From positions 551,360 to 615,359 of the forward strand of contig JODP01000003.1 in NCBI GenBank assembly GCA_000719025.1: a DNA stretch of 64,000 bases. Direction: 5' to 3'. The first letter of the stretch is position 1. Every line of letters begins with the position of its first letter. Shown piece after piece: positions 15,689 through 24,613 of the stretch. The notes under the pieces were generated by a model. It had not been told where the DNA came from. It ran no database searches and was given only the letters and a program-made list of their open reading frames with translations. The translations under genes and the position numbers were made by a program. The stretch comes from Kineosporia aurantiaca JCM 3230. GTDB lineage: Bacteria; Actinomycetota; Actinomycetes; Actinomycetales; Kineosporiaceae.

Positions 15689-16995
15689 AGGACCTGCGCT
15701 CGGCCGGGGACCGGAACCCGGGGGCGGACGCCGCCCGTCAGTTCGAGGCCTATGTGGAGCGGTACCGGCGGGCGTTGCTCGAGGAGCTGAACCTGAGCGA
15801 GCTGTCCACGCTCGATCCGGCCCAGCGGCGCACCCGGCTGGAGCGGGTGCTGGCCCGGATCCTCAGCCGCGAGGGCCCGATGCTCTCCGGCACCGAGCGC
15901 ACCCAGCTGATCCGCCGGGTGATCGACGACTCGCTCGGGCTCGGCGTGCTGGAGCCGCTGCTGGCCGACCCGTCGGTCACCGAGATCATGGTGAACGGCC
16001 CGAACGACGTCTACATCGAGCGCCAAGGGCGGCTCGAGCGGGCGCCTTTCGCCTTCGCCAGCGAGCAGCAGCTCTACCAGACGATCGACCGGATCGTCTC
16101 CACGGTCAACCGTCGGGTGGACGAGTCGAGCCCCATGGTGGACGCCCGGCTCGCCGGCGGCGAGCGGGTGAACGTGGTCATCCCGCCGCTTTCGCTGACC
16201 GGGCCGACGCTGACCATCCGCCGCTTCCCGGCGCCGATCCCGATGCACCGGATGGCCGAGCTCGGCGCGGTCGACACCGCCAGCGCGTTGCTGATGGCCG
16301 CGATGGTGCGGGCCCGGTTCAACATCCTGATCTCCGGCGGTACCGGCACCGGCAAGACCACCATGCTGAACGCGCTGTCCGCGTTCATCCCCAGCCACGA
16401 GCGGATCATCACCGTGGAGGACGCGGCCGAGCTGCGGCTGGAGCAGGAGCACGTGGTCAGCCTGGAGGCCCGGCCCTCGAACATCGAGGGGCGGGGCGAG
16501 ATCACGATCCGCGACCTGGTCCGCAACAGCCTGCGGATGCGACCGGACCGGATCATCGTCGGGGAGGTCCGCGGCGGCGAGACGCTGGACATGCTGCAGG
16601 CGATGAACACCGGCCACGAGGGCTCCCTGGCCACCGTGCACGCCAACTCCACCCAGGACGCGGTGTCCCGGCTGGAGACCCTGGCCACGATGAGCGAGCT
16701 GGAGCTGCCGTTCGCGGCGATCCGCGACCAGATCAACAACGCGATCGACATCATCATCCAGCTCTCCCGGTTCAGCGACGGCTCGCGCCGGGTGGTCGAG
16801 GTGATCGCGGTGACCTCGAAGCGCCGGGAGGAGTACCGGCTGGAGCGGCTGATGCACTTCGAGGCCGAACCGACCGGGGCCGACCGGGTGGTGTCCGGGC
16901 AGTTCCGGCTGCACCGGCTGCCCGCCTCGCTGGCCGACCGGCTGATCGTGCGGGGTGAGCTGATCCCGCCGCAGTTCCTGGAGTACCAGCGATGA
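15679..16995 (+). CDS. tadA: pilus assembly secretion ATPase TadA/CpaF
   Basis: 438 aa. The N-terminal helical domain is followed by the GspE-like ATPase core. Walker A is GGTGTGKTT at about residues 219-227. The Asp box is ITVEDAAELRLEQEHVVSLEARPSN; Walker B and the arginine finger region read RPDRIIVGEVRGGE; the His box is HEGSLATVHANST. It powers pilus assembly at the cytoplasmic face with TadB/TadC. It overlaps TadB by 4 bp. Confidence 0.95.
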   Translation: MGLKDLRSAGDRNPGADAARQFEAYVERYRRALLEELNLSELSTLDPAQRRTRLERVLARILSREGPMLSGTERTQLIRRVIDDSLGLGVLEPLLADPSVTEIMVNGPNDVYIERQGRLERAPFAFASEQQLYQTIDRIVSTVNRRVDESSPMVDARLAGGERVNVVIPPLSLTGPTLTIRRFPAPIPMHRMAELGAVDTASALLMAAMVRARFNILISGGTGTGKTTMLNALSAFIPSHERIITVEDAAELRLEQEHVVSLEARPSNIEGRGEITIRDLVRNSLRMRPDRIIVGEVRGGETLDMLQAMNTGHEGSLATVHANSTQDAVSRLETLATMSELELPFAAIRDQINNAIDIIIQLSRFSDGSRRVVEVIAVTSKRREEYRLERLMHFEAEPTGADRVVSGQFRLHRLPASLADRLIVRGELIPPQFLEYQR

Positions 16996-17912
16996 CCGCG
17001 ATCCTCGGGGCCAGCCTCGGCGTCCTGCTCCTGGCCGTGATCGGCTACGGGCAGTGGGTCCTGGGCACCAATGAGCGCGAGGCGCTGGCCCGGCGCACCG
17101 CCCTGGACCTGGTCGAGCGCTCGTCGGCCCGCTGGATCAACCGCCTGGACGGCTGGTTACGGCGCACCTCGCACGGGCGCTGGCTGCAGCGGCGGATGGA
17201 CCGGGCCGGTGTGCGCTGGCGGATGGCGGATCTCTGGCTGGCCCTGGCGGGACTGGCCACCGGCACCTTCCTGATCGCCTCCCGCCTGCTCAGCTGGTGG
17301 TTCGCCGGGTTCGCGGCGGCCGCCGCGGTCCGGCTGGCGCTGACCGTGCTGGACCGCCGGGAGAGCCGCCGTCGGGAGGAGTTCGTGGGCCAGTTGCCGG
17401 AGGTGGCCCGGGTGCTGTCGAACGCCACCTCGGCCGGGCTGGCGCTGCGCTCGGCGATCCGGATGGCGGGGGAGGACCTGGACGATCCGGCCGGGGGCGA
17501 GATGGCCCGGCTGGCGCGCGAACTCGATATCGGCACTCCGCTGAGCGACGCCCTCGACCACCTGCAGGACCGGCTGCCCAGCCGGGAGCTCTCGCTGCTG
17601 ACCCGGACCCTGATCATCCAGGCCCGGGCCGGGGGCGCGGTGGTGACCGCACTGCGGGGCATGTCGGAAACCCTGGAGGCCCGCAAGGACCTGCGCCGCG
17701 AGGTCCGGACGATGCTCTCCGGGGCGGTCTTCACGAGCTGGATCGTGCTGATCCTGGGCGCCGGGTCGTTGCTGATGATGAACGTGATCGCTCCCGGCAC
17801 GCTGAACAAGGTCACCTCCTCGCTGATCGGGCAGGTGATCCTGGTGATCGCGCTGCTGATGTACGGCGGCGGGTTCTGGATGATCCGCCGGACCACCCGG
17901 ATCGACGTCTGA
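16992..17912 (+). CDS. tadB: pilus assembly inner-membrane protein TadB (T2SSF)
   Basis: 306 aa. TM helices lie at about residues 2-22, 82-115 and 245-300. The cytoplasmic T2SSF domain contains FVGQLPEVARVLSNATSAGLALRSAI and GTPLSDALDHLQDRLPSRELSLLTRTLIIQARAGG. It forms the membrane platform with TadC. It overlaps the TadA stop, and the TadC ATG follows 2 bp after its own stop. Confidence 0.92.
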   Translation: MTAILGASLGVLLLAVIGYGQWVLGTNEREALARRTALDLVERSSARWINRLDGWLRRTSHGRWLQRRMDRAGVRWRMADLWLALAGLATGTFLIASRLLSWWFAGFAAAAAVRLALTVLDRRESRRREEFVGQLPEVARVLSNATSAGLALRSAIRMAGEDLDDPAGGEMARLARELDIGTPLSDALDHLQDRLPSRELSLLTRTLIIQARAGGAVVTALRGMSETLEARKDLRREVRTMLSGAVFTSWIVLILGAGSLLMMNVIAPGTLNKVTSSLIGQVILVIALLMYGGGFWMIRRTTRIDV

Positions 17913-17914
17913 CC

Positions 17915-18811
17915 ATGGCCCTCGCCCTCGCGTTGACCGGACTGCTCTGTTACCTGTTCGGCCTCTACGGGTTCCAGCTGCTCAAGGCCCCGCCGGAAGT
18001 GGCCGCGACGGACACCGGCCAGCTGCCGGTGATCGGCCGTGGGCCGCTGGGCGCCCGGGTCCCCCTGATCGCCGGGATCTACCGGGTGCTCGGACGCCGC
18101 ACCGGCCCGGCCGTGAGCGGCCTGCTCGGACCACGCTGGCGGCTGGAGGTGCGCAACCAGCTGGCCTCCGCCGGTCAGCCCCGGGGCCTCGACGTGGCCG
18201 GGTTCGCCGAGCTGCAGGGTGCCTACCTGATGCTGGCCGGGCTCGGCGCCTTCGTCCTGGCCCTGCGCGGGCTGCCCGAGCTCGCGGTCGCCGCCGGGCT
18301 GCTGCTCCTGGCCTATCCCTCGGTCTGGCTCTACAGCGAGGCCCAGCGTCGGCAGCGGCGGATCGAGCAGGAGCTGCCCGACTTCCTCGACGTCCTGGCC
18401 ATCACCGTGACGGCCGGGCTGGGCTTCCGCGCGGCGATGGACCGGGTGGGCGAGACACTGGACGGCCCGCTGGCCGAGGAGGTGGTGCGGACGATGCGGC
18501 GGATGGACATCGGCGTCCACCGCCGGGAGGCGTTCCTCGAACTGCGCGACCGCAACCCGCGATCGTCCACCATGGGGCTGTTCGTCACCGCGATGATCCA
18601 GGCCGAGGAGCTCGGGGCCCCGCTGGCCGACACGCTCAACCAGCTCGCGGAGGACATGCGCCGGGAGTTCGCGCAGATCGCCCGGAGACGGGCCGCCCGG
18701 GCCGCGCCGCGGGTCAGCCTGATCATCACCATGGTGATCATGCCCGCCGTGGTCACGCTGATCGTGCTGGCCCTGTTCCTCGGCTCCGACGTGAATCTCG
18801 GATCGCTGTGA
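17915..18811 (+). CDS. tadC: pilus assembly inner-membrane protein TadC (T2SSF)
   Basis: 298 aa. The ATG at 17915 was chosen because it follows the TadB stop directly; the longer open frame upstream is a shadow of tadB. The T2SSF domain shows RIEQELPDFLDVLAITVTAGLGFRAAMDRV, LFVTAMIQAEELGAPLADTLNQLA and RRRAARAAPRVSLIITMVIMPAVVTLIVLALFL. It is the partner of TadB. It overlaps the histidine-kinase GTG start by 4 bp. Confidence 0.92.
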   Translation: MALALALTGLLCYLFGLYGFQLLKAPPEVAATDTGQLPVIGRGPLGARVPLIAGIYRVLGRRTGPAVSGLLGPRWRLEVRNQLASAGQPRGLDVAGFAELQGAYLMLAGLGAFVLALRGLPELAVAAGLLLLAYPSVWLYSEAQRRQRRIEQELPDFLDVLAITVTAGLGFRAAMDRVGETLDGPLAEEVVRTMRRMDIGVHRREAFLELRDRNPRSSTMGLFVTAMIQAEELGAPLADTLNQLAEDMRREFAQIARRRAARAAPRVSLIITMVIMPAVVTLIVLALFLGSDVNLGSL

Positions 18812-20082
18812 CCGACCCGCCGAAGGCCGGACTGGACGCCGTCGGGCGGCTGGCGCAGTACGTGCTGATTCCCCGGATCGCCGCTCCCGGGCTGAGTCTG
18901 GTGGCCTTGCGGGCGCATCACGACCCGGCGGGTCTGCTGGTCGTCGTCCTGCTGATGATGATCGTGCTGAACTATCTGGCCCTGCGCTACTGGTCTTCGT
19001 TGGCCCCCTCGCTGCGGCATCCCGTCTTCCTGGTACTGGACCAGGGTTTGGCGCTGTTGGTCACCGCCGCACTGGGTTTGGGTACGCCGATGGTGCTGTA
19101 CCTGATCGCCGGCGGGGTGTTGGCCGGGTTGATCCACCGGGCCCGGCCGGTGCTGGCCGCGAGCCTGGCCACCACCCTGGTCTACGGCGTCCTGCTGGTC
19201 TTCGAGGCCGGATACGTTCCTGGCGGCGACGATTTCCACACCACCATCACGCTGCCCGCGCTGGTGCTCGGAGCCGGTCCGGCCGGGGTGGCGATGCGCC
19301 GGATCCTGGTGCAGCAGGATCGCACAGCCACACAGCTCTGGCAGCTACGGCGGACGGCTGCGGTGCGGGAAGAGCGCCTGCGGGTGGCCCGCGAGCTGCA
19401 CGACTCGCTGACCAAGAATCTGCACGGTATCTGGCTTCTCAGCCGCACTTTGGAGGGATCCCTGGAGCGGGGCGACCTGGCCTCGGCCCGCGAGGCGGCC
19501 GGGGTGATCGGCGAGACCGCGGAGGGACTGGCCGGGCAGTCCCGGGCGGTGATCCAGGATCTGCGGGACGTCAAGCGGGAGAACCACTCTCTGGTCGAGG
19601 CCTTGCAGGAACGGGTCAGTGTGGCCACGGCGGGCCACCGGCTGCGGGTGACGATTCACGACGAGCGGCCGACCCCGCGTCCGGGGCTCACCGCCGCGGG
19701 TCGGCGCACCATGCTCGCGGTCACCTCCGAGGCGCTGCACAACGTGATCAAACACGCGGACGCACTGCGGGTCACGCTGACCCTCGCGGCCGCCGGTGAC
19801 CAGGTGGTGTTGATGATTACGGACGATGGACGCGGGTTTGTCGTCTCGGCGGACCGACCGGGGCACTACGGACTGGTCGGGATGAGCGAGCGGGCCGCGC
19901 GGAGCGCCGGGCAGCTGACCGTGACCAGCTCACCGGGATCGGGAACCACGGTGCGGCTGGAGCTTCCGGCCCGGCCGAGGCCGGCTCCGGAACCTTCGCA
20001 GGCAGCGAAGCCGGTGCACCGGAACCGGCCCCACCTCTTCCGCCGTGACCATGCCCTGTCGCCCCGGGGAGGAAGTGTATGA
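18808..20082 (+). CDS. NarL-type sensor histidine kinase of the tad locus
   Basis: 424 aa from a GTG overlapping the tadC stop. About five N-terminal TM helices occupy residues 25-165. The HisKA_3 motif VARELHDSLTKNLHGIW has its phospho-acceptor near His198. The HATPase domain shows TSEALHNVIKHAD, MITDDGRGF and HYGLVGMSERA. A proline/arginine-rich tail follows. Co-translation with tadABC and with the response regulator suggests that it senses envelope state to tune pilus expression. The signal is unknown. Confidence 0.9.
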   Translation: MTDPPKAGLDAVGRLAQYVLIPRIAAPGLSLVALRAHHDPAGLLVVVLLMMIVLNYLALRYWSSLAPSLRHPVFLVLDQGLALLVTAALGLGTPMVLYLIAGGVLAGLIHRARPVLAASLATTLVYGVLLVFEAGYVPGGDDFHTTITLPALVLGAGPAGVAMRRILVQQDRTATQLWQLRRTAAVREERLRVARELHDSLTKNLHGIWLLSRTLEGSLERGDLASAREAAGVIGETAEGLAGQSRAVIQDLRDVKRENHSLVEALQERVSVATAGHRLRVTIHDERPTPRPGLTAAGRRTMLAVTSEALHNVIKHADALRVTLTLAAAGDQVVLMITDDGRGFVVSADRPGHYGLVGMSERAARSAGQLTVTSSPGSGTTVRLELPARPRPAPEPSQAAKPVHRNRPHLFRRDHALSPRGGSV

Positions 20083-20726
20083 GTCCGGTGACGGTACTGG
20101 TGGCCGACGACAACCCGGTGATCCGGATCGGCCTGCGCCAGTTGCTCACCGCCGAACCGGCCACCGAGGTGGTCGGCGAGGCGTCGGACGGCGCCGAGGC
20201 GCTGCGGCTGGCCCGGGAACTGCGGCCGGACGTGGTGCTGCTGGATGTGCGGATGCCCGGGACGTCGGGTCTGGCGGTGCTTCCCGAGCTCGCCACCTTC
20301 ACCTGTGTCCTGATGCTGACCTCCAGCGAGGAGGACGAGACGATCCGGGCGGCGGTGCGCGACGGGGCCCGGGGGTATCTGGTCTACGGCACGTTCGACG
20401 AGAACGCGGTGGTGCAGAACATCCTGGCGGCCGCCGGGGGCGGGTCGGTGTTCAGCGCCTCGGCGGTCCGGGTGCTCGCCGGGCACTCGAGTTCATCGCC
20501 CCCGGAACGGGTCCCCGCCGCCGATCCGGCCGTGGCCGCATTGTTGTCCGAGCGGGAGGCCGGAGTCATGCAGCTGCTGGCCGCGGGCCGGACCAACGGG
20601 GAGATCGCGGGGACGTTGTTCCTGGCCCCGAAAACGGTGAAGAACCACATCAACCGGATCTTCGCCAAACTCGGGGTGACGTCGCGGGCCCAGGCCGTCG
20701 CGGTCTGGATCGGCACGGCCCGGTAG
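20079..20726 (+). CDS. NarL/LuxR response regulator of the tad locus
   Basis: 215 aa. The receiver has DD near the N-terminus and phospho-acceptor Asp in VVLLDVRMPG. The LuxR-type helix-turn-helix is LSEREAGVMQLLAAGRTNGEIAGTLFLAPKTVKNHINRIFAKLGV. The usual conserved receiver Lys (GYLLK in this family) is replaced by Tyr (GYLVYG), which may alter phosphorylation-dependent switching. It overlaps the kinase by 4 bp. GGGCCCA repeats flanking the locus are candidate targets. Confidence 0.92.
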   Translation: MSPVTVLVADDNPVIRIGLRQLLTAEPATEVVGEASDGAEALRLARELRPDVVLLDVRMPGTSGLAVLPELATFTCVLMLTSSEEDETIRAAVRDGARGYLVYGTFDENAVVQNILAAAGGGSVFSASAVRVLAGHSSSSPPERVPAADPAVAALLSEREAGVMQLLAAGRTNGEIAGTLFLAPKTVKNHINRIFAKLGVTSRAQAVAVWIGTAR

Positions 20727-20732
20727 CACTTT

Positions 20733-20758
20733 GGGCCCAGGGGTGGGCCCGGGGGCCC
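20733..20758. promoter_or_regulatory. GGGCCC repeats upstream of the Flp pilin gene
   Basis: TGGGCCCA (20733-20739 core), TGGGCCCG (20745-20750) and GGGGCCC (20753-20758) crowd the 85-bp gap before the pilin start. They resemble the repeats before the cpaB-like gene at 12920-12947. Binding by the adjacent LuxR-type regulator is an inference. Confidence 0.4.
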
Positions 20759-20811
20759 TCGTCGCCGGCCCCCTCCGACGCCTAGCGTTCGGGTATCGAG
20801 GGGAGAGCATC

Positions 20812-21012
20812 ATGAACCGGATCCATCGGGCCGGGCTGGTTCTGGCCGTGCGGATGCGTGGCCGGGGCGACCGGGGCCAGACCGCGGCCGAGTACATGGG
20901 CATCGTGGTCATCGTCGCGATCATCATCGTGGCGATCGCCACCAGCGGCCTGGGCGCCACCATCGCCGGGAACATCACCACCAAGATCACGGAGATCTTC
21001 GGCGCCGGGTGA
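20812..21012 (+). CDS. flp: Flp-type major pilin
   Basis: 66 aa from the ATG at 20812, with GAGGGGAGAG as ribosome site; the upstream extension to 20731 lacks support. The basic leader is followed by the prepilin motif RG|QTAAEYMG, with Glu at +5 and Tyr at +6 of the mature protein. The hydrophobic stretch GIVVIVAIIIVAIATSGLG and a short tail (ITTKITEIFGAG) follow. Size and motif are those of Flp pilins assembled by the Tad machine. No TadV-type prepilin peptidase gene is in the window. Confidence 0.92.
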   Translation: MNRIHRAGLVLAVRMRGRGDRGQTAAEYMGIVVIVAIIIVAIATSGLGATIAGNITTKITEIFGAG

Positions 21013-21710
21013 GGATCACCGGGGCGGAAGGCGAGGAGGGGCAGATCACCCCGGCCCTGCTCCTGGCGGTGGTCGCCCTGATCTTCCTCGGTCTGCTGTT
21101 CGCCCAGGTCGGCAGTGCCTCGGAGCAGAAGACGCAGACCCAGACGGCGGCCGACTCGGCCGCGGTGGCGGCCACCCACCAACTGCGGGACTCGACCATC
21201 CTTGAGGTGGCCGCGACCATCCCCTGGCAGGTGCGGCCGCTGTTCGAACCACTGACCGCGTGGCGTCCGGAGCTCACCGCGGCGGCCTGTACCGCAGCCC
21301 AGCGGAACTGGGGCGAGAACCCGCATTCCGGCCCGCTCGACTGCGGTGACGTGTTTCTGGCGGGCACCGGAGACGGTGTGCACGTGGGCGTGATCGCCCC
21401 ACCGGGTCAGGTGGTCAAGGGTCCGGCCGACGTGGCCGGGGAGCGGGCCGAGGCCGTCGCCGTCTCCCGGGTCACCTTCGTCCGGTGCCCCGAGCTGGGC
21501 CAGGTGAAGCAGACCGCGCTCGCGCACTGGCTGGTGGACCGGACGATGGCCCGGCTCGGGCACCCTTCGGACTGCTTCACCTTCGGCGACGGCCTCGTTC
21601 TGGAAATCCTCGACACCTGGCCGTTCCCGGAGGCCGAGGCCGTGATCGGGCCGCCGGAAAGGATTCTCGACGCGGTCCGGGCCAGCCTGCGGATCGAGAT
21701 CGTCGGTTAG
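21009..21710 (+). CDS. TadG/TadE-like pilus-associated protein
   Basis: 233 aa from a GTG overlapping the pilin stop. An N-terminal GQITPALLLAVVALIFLGLLFAQVG segment resembles the TadE/TadG leader-plus-TM, followed by the helix SEQKTQTQTAADSAAVAAT typical of TadG-like proteins. The long extracytoplasmic part has four cysteines (AACTAAQ, LDCGD, VRCPEL, SDCFTF) that could form two disulphides. It ends 4 bp into a convergent gene. Confidence 0.8.
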   Translation: MRITGAEGEEGQITPALLLAVVALIFLGLLFAQVGSASEQKTQTQTAADSAAVAATHQLRDSTILEVAATIPWQVRPLFEPLTAWRPELTAAACTAAQRNWGENPHSGPLDCGDVFLAGTGDGVHVGVIAPPGQVVKGPADVAGERAEAVAVSRVTFVRCPELGQVKQTALAHWLVDRTMARLGHPSDCFTFGDGLVLEILDTWPFPEAEAVIGPPERILDAVRASLRIEIVG

Positions 21711-22675
21711 CCGGCCCGGGTCACGAAGCCGCAGAACACGCACCGGGAGGCCGAGACCACCATCGGAGCACCGCACCAGTCGCACGGTGCGTTCGGCTGC
21801 ACCGGCACCCGCTGCACGATCCACGATGCCGGATCCTTCGGCACCGCGACGATCTCGGTGGCCTGCTCATCGCCCCAGAAACCGGCCAGATCCAGATCCG
21901 TCCGCACTCGGTGCGGCACGTCCGCCACCCCGGTCAGTGCCTCCAGTTGCGCGGGCATGGTCTGCGGCCCGGCGATCAGCACCCGGGTCCCGGACGGGCC
22001 GAAGTTGGCCCGGGAGAAACCTTCCGAGAGCAGGTCCCGGGTCAGCGAACGGACCAGTGGGCGGGGCGTGAGCTGAACCGCGAAGTGCCGCTGGCCGGGC
22101 AGGATCGAGGCCAGGTGCCGGCCGATCCCGACGCCCGGCAGGTCCAGGCCGGACACCGAGGTCAGCAGGGCCACGTCGATGATCTCGGCGGCCAGGGTGG
22201 GCAGGATCGAGACGATCAGTGACGTGGGGCGCCCGGCCACGCCCAGGGCCTGTTCCGTGATCCGGGCGATCGCGTACTGCCCCAAAGGCCCTCCGGGCAG
22301 CGCCACGACGGTGATCTCCACGTCCAGCGCGGTCCGGGCCAGGGCCATCTCCCGGGTGACGGCCGCCTCCACGGTCTCGCCGCACAGCATGATCAGCCGG
22401 GCCCCGTCCGCGGTCAGCTCCTCGATCAAACCCAGCCGGGTGGCCGACGAGACCCGCAGGAGACCGCCGGGACCAGCGTCCTCAATCCAGGTACTGAGGT
22501 CGTCGGCGAGCATCACCCGGCTCGGGCGTTCCTCGCTGACCGGCGGCACCGTCGGCCGGAGTATCTGGGTGGGCTGGGTCGGGGGTGATCGGAAGATCGG
22601 GGCCTGGCCGGTGATCGGCTGCGGGCCGGGCAGTTCCGGCCGGTCCGGGGGCAGGGGGATGGGTCCGGAGCTCAC
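21707..22675 (-). CDS. unknown protein with C-terminal zinc ribbon
   Basis: 322 aa. A Pro-rich N-terminus (about residues 1-50) precedes an alpha/beta domain of unknown type (SRVMLADDLSTWIEDAG, then RLIMLCGETVEAAVTREMALA and LDVEITVVALPGG). The C-terminal 25 residues hold CDWC and CVFC, a CX2C-X10-CX2C zinc-ribbon-like motif. No signal peptide. It is the last of three tightly linked minus-strand genes convergent with the tad locus, overlapping the lipoprotein gene by 4 bp. No family recognised. Confidence 0.7.
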   Translation of the reverse strand: MSSGPIPLPPDRPELPGPQPITGQAPIFRSPPTQPTQILRPTVPPVSEERPSRVMLADDLSTWIEDAGPGGLLRVSSATRLGLIEELTADGARLIMLCGETVEAAVTREMALARTALDVEITVVALPGGPLGQYAIARITEQALGVAGRPTSLIVSILPTLAAEIIDVALLTSVSGLDLPGVGIGRHLASILPGQRHFAVQLTPRPLVRSLTRDLLSEGFSRANFGPSGTRVLIAGPQTMPAQLEALTGVADVPHRVRTDLDLAGFWGDEQATEIVAVPKDPASWIVQRVPVQPNAPCDWCGAPMVVSASRCVFCGFVTRAG

Positions 22676-23289
22676 GGGGCGGCCCCCGGCTGCAGAGTGC
22701 TGACGATCTCGGCCAGCCGGCAGGAGTCGATTGCGGAGACCGGGCCGGCCGCGTTCAGGGAGATCAGGGTCGAGTCGCTGGTGAGGTACTGACGGACGAT
22801 GAGCACCCCTTGGCCCGGGGGATCCGCACCCGGGTTGATCGGATAGGTGCTGCGCTGGCTGACTCCGGCCACGGTACCCGGGAGCGGATCGATCGCCTCG
22901 TTCTGCTCGACCTGGGTGCCGGGCTCATGCCCGGCGGCGAAGGACGCGATGGCGGCCGCCGGGAAGGCGCCGCGGTAGTCCGGTTGCTCCCCGGCGATCA
23001 CGATGCACGACCCACCTGCGGCCGACGCTTGCCAGGTCCGGACCACGCCCGAGCCGTCCTGGGTGCGGGTGGCCACCGGACGGTAGGTGATGTCGCCCGG
23101 CATCTCGAACTGCAACGCCGACGTGCCTTCGGTGTAGTGGTTCAGCCCGGACAGCGGAAGCACCTGGGTACGGCCGTCGTTCAGGGAGGTCGGCCGAGCG
23201 CTCACGCCGACCTGGCTGAAACACCCGGACAGCAGCAGCATCAGGCCGGCCACCAGGACGACGGTGGTCACGGGCCGCACGTCTGCCAC
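22672..23289 (-). CDS. lipoprotein, unknown function
   Basis: 205 aa. The N-terminal signal peptide has a clear lipobox LLLSGC (Cys at about residue 22), so the mature protein should be membrane-anchored outside the cell. The body is about 180 residues with two further cysteines (GSCIVIAG, DSCRLAE). It overlaps the upstream gene by 22 bp, implying translational coupling. Domain not recognised. Confidence 0.8.
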   Translation of the reverse strand: MADVRPVTTVVLVAGLMLLLSGCFSQVGVSARPTSLNDGRTQVLPLSGLNHYTEGTSALQFEMPGDITYRPVATRTQDGSGVVRTWQASAAGGSCIVIAGEQPDYRGAFPAAAIASFAAGHEPGTQVEQNEAIDPLPGTVAGVSQRSTYPINPGADPPGQGVLIVRQYLTSDSTLISLNAAGPVSAIDSCRLAEIVSTLQPGAAP

Positions 23290-24530
23290 CTGACCAGACC
23301 CTGACCGGGCGCGTAGTAGAAGTCGTCGCCAGGAAGAGCACCCTTCACCGTCAGACCGCCCTGCATGCCGAGTCCTACTGCAGGAGAATCGTTGTCTCCG
23401 AGTTCGTCGTTGGCCCAGCGGTAGGCGCTGACCGTGACCGAAGTGCCAGCGGCCCCGGCGTCGAGCAGGCCGTACAACCGCTGCAACGGAGCCGGAGCGT
23501 TCTCGGTGCCCAGGTCCAGCAGCAGGGGAACGCCCAGAGCGTGCAGCGCGTTCGCCGCCGCCTCGGCGACGTCCGGGGTCCGCAGGTCGATCCGGATCGA
23601 GACCCGGCCGGTGAACGGTTCCGGCTCGGACGGCTGCGCCTCGGCCAGAAGGCTTCCCATCAGCGCCGGGGGTTCTTCGGCCGAGGGCCCCAGCCGGCCC
23701 CGGATCTCGCCCGCGGTCTCCAGGACCAGCTGCCGGGGCAGACCCTGCCGGTCGAAGGCGACGCTGGCCACGGTCATCCCGGATCCGGCCCCACCCAGTC
23801 GCAGCTGGGCCGCGGCGGTCTCCGAGATTCGCACGAAAAGGGTCGTCACCGGCCGCTTCTCCTGAGTGACGCGGACCTCGGACACCCCCATCACCCCACC
23901 GCCGATGATCGCCCCGCCGACCCCGGACCGGGCCTCCGAACCCAGATCCAGCGCCGACCCGGCATCCACGAAGTAGGCGTGCGGCTCCTTGACCATCTGC
24001 CGGGGCAGCTTGTAACCGTCCACCCTCCCGGCGATCCGGGCCAGCAGGCCGGTCGGGTCCGCGTCCGCCAGGCCCCGGCGGACCGGCTCGTGCTGAGCGG
24101 AGGTGATGTAGGCCCGCGCCGCGTTCTCGGTGGGGAATTCGGTGAGTTCGCCACCCCGCTCGGACCCGGGCACGTCGTCCCGCCGGACGAACCAGTGCAC
24201 CACCGCGCTCTTGTCCACTGTCCGGCTCAGCGTCAGCCGCCCGGAGGTGCCCAGATCGTCGGTGAACACCACCGCGTCGTCCGGCACCACGTCGGCGTGA
24301 CTGAGCACCTGGCAGTGGGTCTCGGCCGCCGCGGCGATCGTCCGCGGGGCGCAGCCGGTGTCTCCGGTGCCGCAGAAGTCAGCGCGCAGACCGTGCCCGA
24401 CGAACGGCATCAGCACCACGGTCGCCAGCACCGCCAGACAACTGCCGCTGAGCACGGCGAGGTACCGGATCGGCGACGGGCCGGCGTCCGGTAGTGCTGT
24501 GCGGGCGGGACGACGAACGATCAGGCTCAT
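23268..24530 (-). CDS. membrane-anchored extracytoplasmic protein, unknown function
   Basis: 420 aa. One TM near the N-terminus (YLAVLSGSCLAVLATVVLMPFVG) is followed by a large extracytoplasmic region with cysteines at DFCGTGDTGCAP, THCQV and the C-terminal QTCGP. It is the first gene of the three-gene minus operon 24530-21707. It shares no obvious motif with the tad genes, so a pilus-linked role is only suggested by position. No family recognised. Confidence 0.75.
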   Translation of the reverse strand: MSLIVRRPARTALPDAGPSPIRYLAVLSGSCLAVLATVVLMPFVGHGLRADFCGTGDTGCAPRTIAAAAETHCQVLSHADVVPDDAVVFTDDLGTSGRLTLSRTVDKSAVVHWFVRRDDVPGSERGGELTEFPTENAARAYITSAQHEPVRRGLADADPTGLLARIAGRVDGYKLPRQMVKEPHAYFVDAGSALDLGSEARSGVGGAIIGGGVMGVSEVRVTQEKRPVTTLFVRISETAAAQLRLGGAGSGMTVASVAFDRQGLPRQLVLETAGEIRGRLGPSAEEPPALMGSLLAEAQPSEPEPFTGRVSIRIDLRTPDVAEAAANALHALGVPLLLDLGTENAPAPLQRLYGLLDAGAAGTSVTVSAYRWANDELGDNDSPAVGLGMQGGLTVKGALPGDDFYYAPGQGLVRWQTCGP

Positions 24531-24613
24531 CGCTGGTCACTCTGCACCACCAAACGATTACATGGTGGCGATTCGCGTGATTGTTACCTTTCGATGGGAT
24601 GTGCGGCGTGGCG

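Noticed and set aside
17297..17914. Extension of tadC upstream within tadB
   Set aside because: The extra 206 residues are an out-of-frame shadow of tadB; the ATG at 17915 starts the natural hydrophobic N-terminus.
18733..18741. Single GTGATCATG inside tadC
   Set aside because: An isolated core in a normal coding stretch (VIM in a TM helix), without the 22-bp phasing or flanks of the arrays.
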